From positions 12,333,106 through 12,397,105 of the forward strand of contig NC_049997.1 of NCBI RefSeq assembly GCF_000003815.2: DNA of 64,000 nucleotides, read 5' to 3'. Below the pieces are notes generated by a model. That model saw only the letters and a program-made list of their open reading frames with translations. It was not told where the DNA came from and did no database searches. Shown piece after piece: positions 60,474-64,000 of this stretch. The DNA comes from Branchiostoma floridae (taxonomy: Eukaryota > Chordata > Leptocardii > Amphioxiformes > Branchiostomatidae). The translations under genes and the position numbers were made by a program. Positions within the stretch are counted from its first letter, which is position 1. Each line of letters opens with the position of its first letter.

Positions 60474-61094
60474 ATGTCGGGTTCATTTGCACGTCTATCG
60501 GAGACTTGTCACGCCAGCATGTCCGCCGCAGCATCGTCCCCCAAGAAAGCCAGCAAGCCCAAGAAGGCTCCTGCGGCTCACCCGCCCACCACCGCCATGA
60601 TCACGGCGGCTGTGGAATCACTCAAGGACCGCACGGGTTCTTCGGTGCCGGCCATCAAGAAGTACATCGCCGCCAACTACAAGTTCGACGTGGACAAGAA
60701 GTCTCACTTCATCAAGCGGGCCCTGAAAGCCTTGGTGGAGAAGGATACCCTGGTCCAGGTGAAAGGAACAGGGGCGTCGGGATCCTTCAAAATCAACGTG
60801 GCAGCCAAGAAGGCCGCCGAGAAGGCCGCCAAGAAGACTACCAAGAAGCCGGTCAAGAAACCCGTGGCCAAGAAGGCCGCCAAACCCAAGACCACCAAGC
60901 CTAAAAAGCCCAAGGCTAAGAAGGCTACCACCCCCAAGAAGTCTACCAAGAAGCCAGCGGCCAAGAAGTCTACCAAGAAGACTCCGGCAAAGAAACCTGC
61001 TGCCAAGAAAGCTGCCACCAAAAAGACCCCGGTAAAGAAGGCCGCCAAGAAGACGGCGCCCGCCAAGAAGGCGACCAAGCCCAAGAAGAAGTAG
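60474..61094 (+). CDS. linker histone H1, third copy
   Basis: Same protein as 18985-19605; the preferred start at the second Met is 60519 (191 residues). Complete globular domain and basic tail, unlike the fragment at 55443. Confidence 0.93.
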   Translation: MSGSFARLSETCHASMSAAASSPKKASKPKKAPAAHPPTTAMITAAVESLKDRTGSSVPAIKKYIAANYKFDVDKKSHFIKRALKALVEKDTLVQVKGTGASGSFKINVAAKKAAEKAAKKTTKKPVKKPVAKKAAKPKTTKPKKPKAKKATTPKKSTKKPAAKKSTKKTPAKKPAAKKAATKKTPVKKAAKKTAPAKKATKPKKK

Positions 61095-61125
61095 AGACCT
61101 GACCGTCACATTTTCTGCAAACCCC

Positions 61126-61141
61126 GGCCCTTTTCAGGGCC
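61126..61141 (+). promoter_or_regulatory. stem-loop of third H1
   Basis: GGCCCTTTTCAGGGCC. Confidence 0.92.
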
Positions 61142-62222
<1,081 letters not shown>

Positions 62223-62250
62223 GGAGGATCAGAACAAGATCGACAACCCC

Positions 62251-62266
62251 GGCCCTTTTCAGGGCC
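62251..62266 (+). promoter_or_regulatory. stem-loop of fourth H3
   Basis: GGCCCTTTTCAGGGCC. Confidence 0.92.
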
Positions 62267-62854
62267 ACCTACATATCCCAGAAAGATTTATATCGTTCGC
62301 GTTTCTTGCAACATTTGAATCAGAATCCCTGTTACACAGAGTTTACACGTTTGCCCCCCTCCCCCTCATACTTGCACACACAAACCAATCAGCCGACAGG
62401 GGATTAAATCAGTACTTGTGAAATAATAAGACTCCCAGCCCCAAACAACCTAGAAATCAAATAAAACAAAAAAGAAACTTGTTTTCCACGTTTTAACCAT
62501 GCGTTTCTGACCGCGAAAATACAACGCACGCTCTCCACGTGTTTTATCTATCGTTTTCTCTGACCACGCGTACATATAATGTAGAGGTATGTCAGCTAGC
62601 AGGAAGCGACACACTGTAAGGAAGACTATACTGCGGTCATTTCTGACGCGATACGGCAACCATTCTTGCTCACAAATGTCATGCTCAAGGTTGTCTGTCA
62701 GGAATATAGAAAAGATACAGATTTGTCTAGGCAGATGTGCGTGTTTTTTGTTTTGGTGTGTGCATTTATTTTCTGTATTAGTTTTCTTATAGAATAGCTG
62801 TATGTAAAGCTTAGTTAAGTGATCATGATACAGTTCTTTCGAGAGGATGTGGGT
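62267..62854. other. H3-H2A spacer, last unit
   Basis: Small differences from the previous unit: ACACAGAG for ACACAAAG near 62335, two bases fewer in the CCCCCTTCCCCC run, and one T fewer near 62615. Confidence 0.7.
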
Positions 62855-62870
62855 GGCCCTGAAAAGGGCC
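62855..62870 (-). promoter_or_regulatory. stem-loop of third H2A
   Basis: GGCCCTTTTCAGGGCC on the minus strand. Confidence 0.92.
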
Positions 62871-62896
62871 GGGGTTTAAATCTCTCCGTCTGGATC

Positions 62897-63904
<1,008 letters not shown>

Positions 63905-63928
63905 ACCTACGGCACAAGCTATAACCCC

Positions 63929-63944
63929 GGCCTTTTTCAAGGCC
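63929..63944 (+). promoter_or_regulatory. stem-loop of frameshifted H2B
   Basis: GGCCTTTTTCAAGGCC, intact. Confidence 0.92.
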
Positions 63945-64000
63945 ACCCACATCCTCACAAAAGAGCTATACCAGTCACGCTTTCCATGACCCAACACACG

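Overview
The window is animal nuclear DNA, most likely from a cephalochordate (amphioxus, Branchiostoma). Three things support this: replication-dependent core histones of chordate type in tandem quintets, intron-rich genes with GT-AG borders, and a dense mix of small DNA transposons, microsatellites and an LTR retroelement. The species call is inference. No sequence search was possible.

Layout. 1-2647 is non-coding and holds a candidate TA-flanked DNA element. 2648-4212 (-) is the main exon of a class A GPCR. 7344-14194 (+) is a ten-exon secreted carboxylesterase/cholinesterase-family gene whose exon phases all close, giving 591 codons. 15134-30412 is a left histone array. 30413-34200 carries a partial copy of the esterase 3' end plus transposon debris. 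34560-42721 (-) is a multi-exon unknown gene with a SAP-like N terminus; its introns hold two 340-bp MITEs and tandem repeats. 43795-44035 (+) is a candidate start of another gene. 45398-51910 is a Ty3/gypsy retrotransposon with two 190-bp LTRs that look identical. 51918-53723 is a non-autonomous DNA element. 53919-54427 is a bidirectional promoter with a CGCG element; its plus-strand product is the first exon of NDUFB9. 55426-64000 is a right histone array that runs off the window.

The histone repeat is 5,530 bp from H3 to H3, in the order H2A(-) H2B(+) H4(+) H1(+) H3(+). H2A and H2B share a divergent promoter. Every intact gene ends in a 16-nt histone stem-loop followed by a purine-rich downstream element, so these are non-polyadenylated S-phase histones. 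Promoters carry gene-specific motifs: octamer (H2B), GGTCCG (H4), AAACACA (H1), and CCAAT plus CRE-like plus TATA (H3).

Several units are damaged. Two carry the same 966-bp deletion that removes H2A and fuses spacer to a truncated H2B. One H4 has a 35-bp tandem duplication that shifts its frame. One H2B has a 1-bp insertion. The left edge is an H4 fragment fused to H3 downstream sequence. The left array is bracketed by two copies of one segment (esterase last intron and exon plus repeats of a C-terminal tail exon). A 3.45-kb foreign contig sits between two 100-N gaps inside a histone unit although not one histone base is missing, which points to a scaffolding error. I found no new enzymatic or defence system. 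The strongest novelty is structural: array decay and edge rearrangement, paralogue-dated transposon insertion, and repeated copies of a terminal coding exon.
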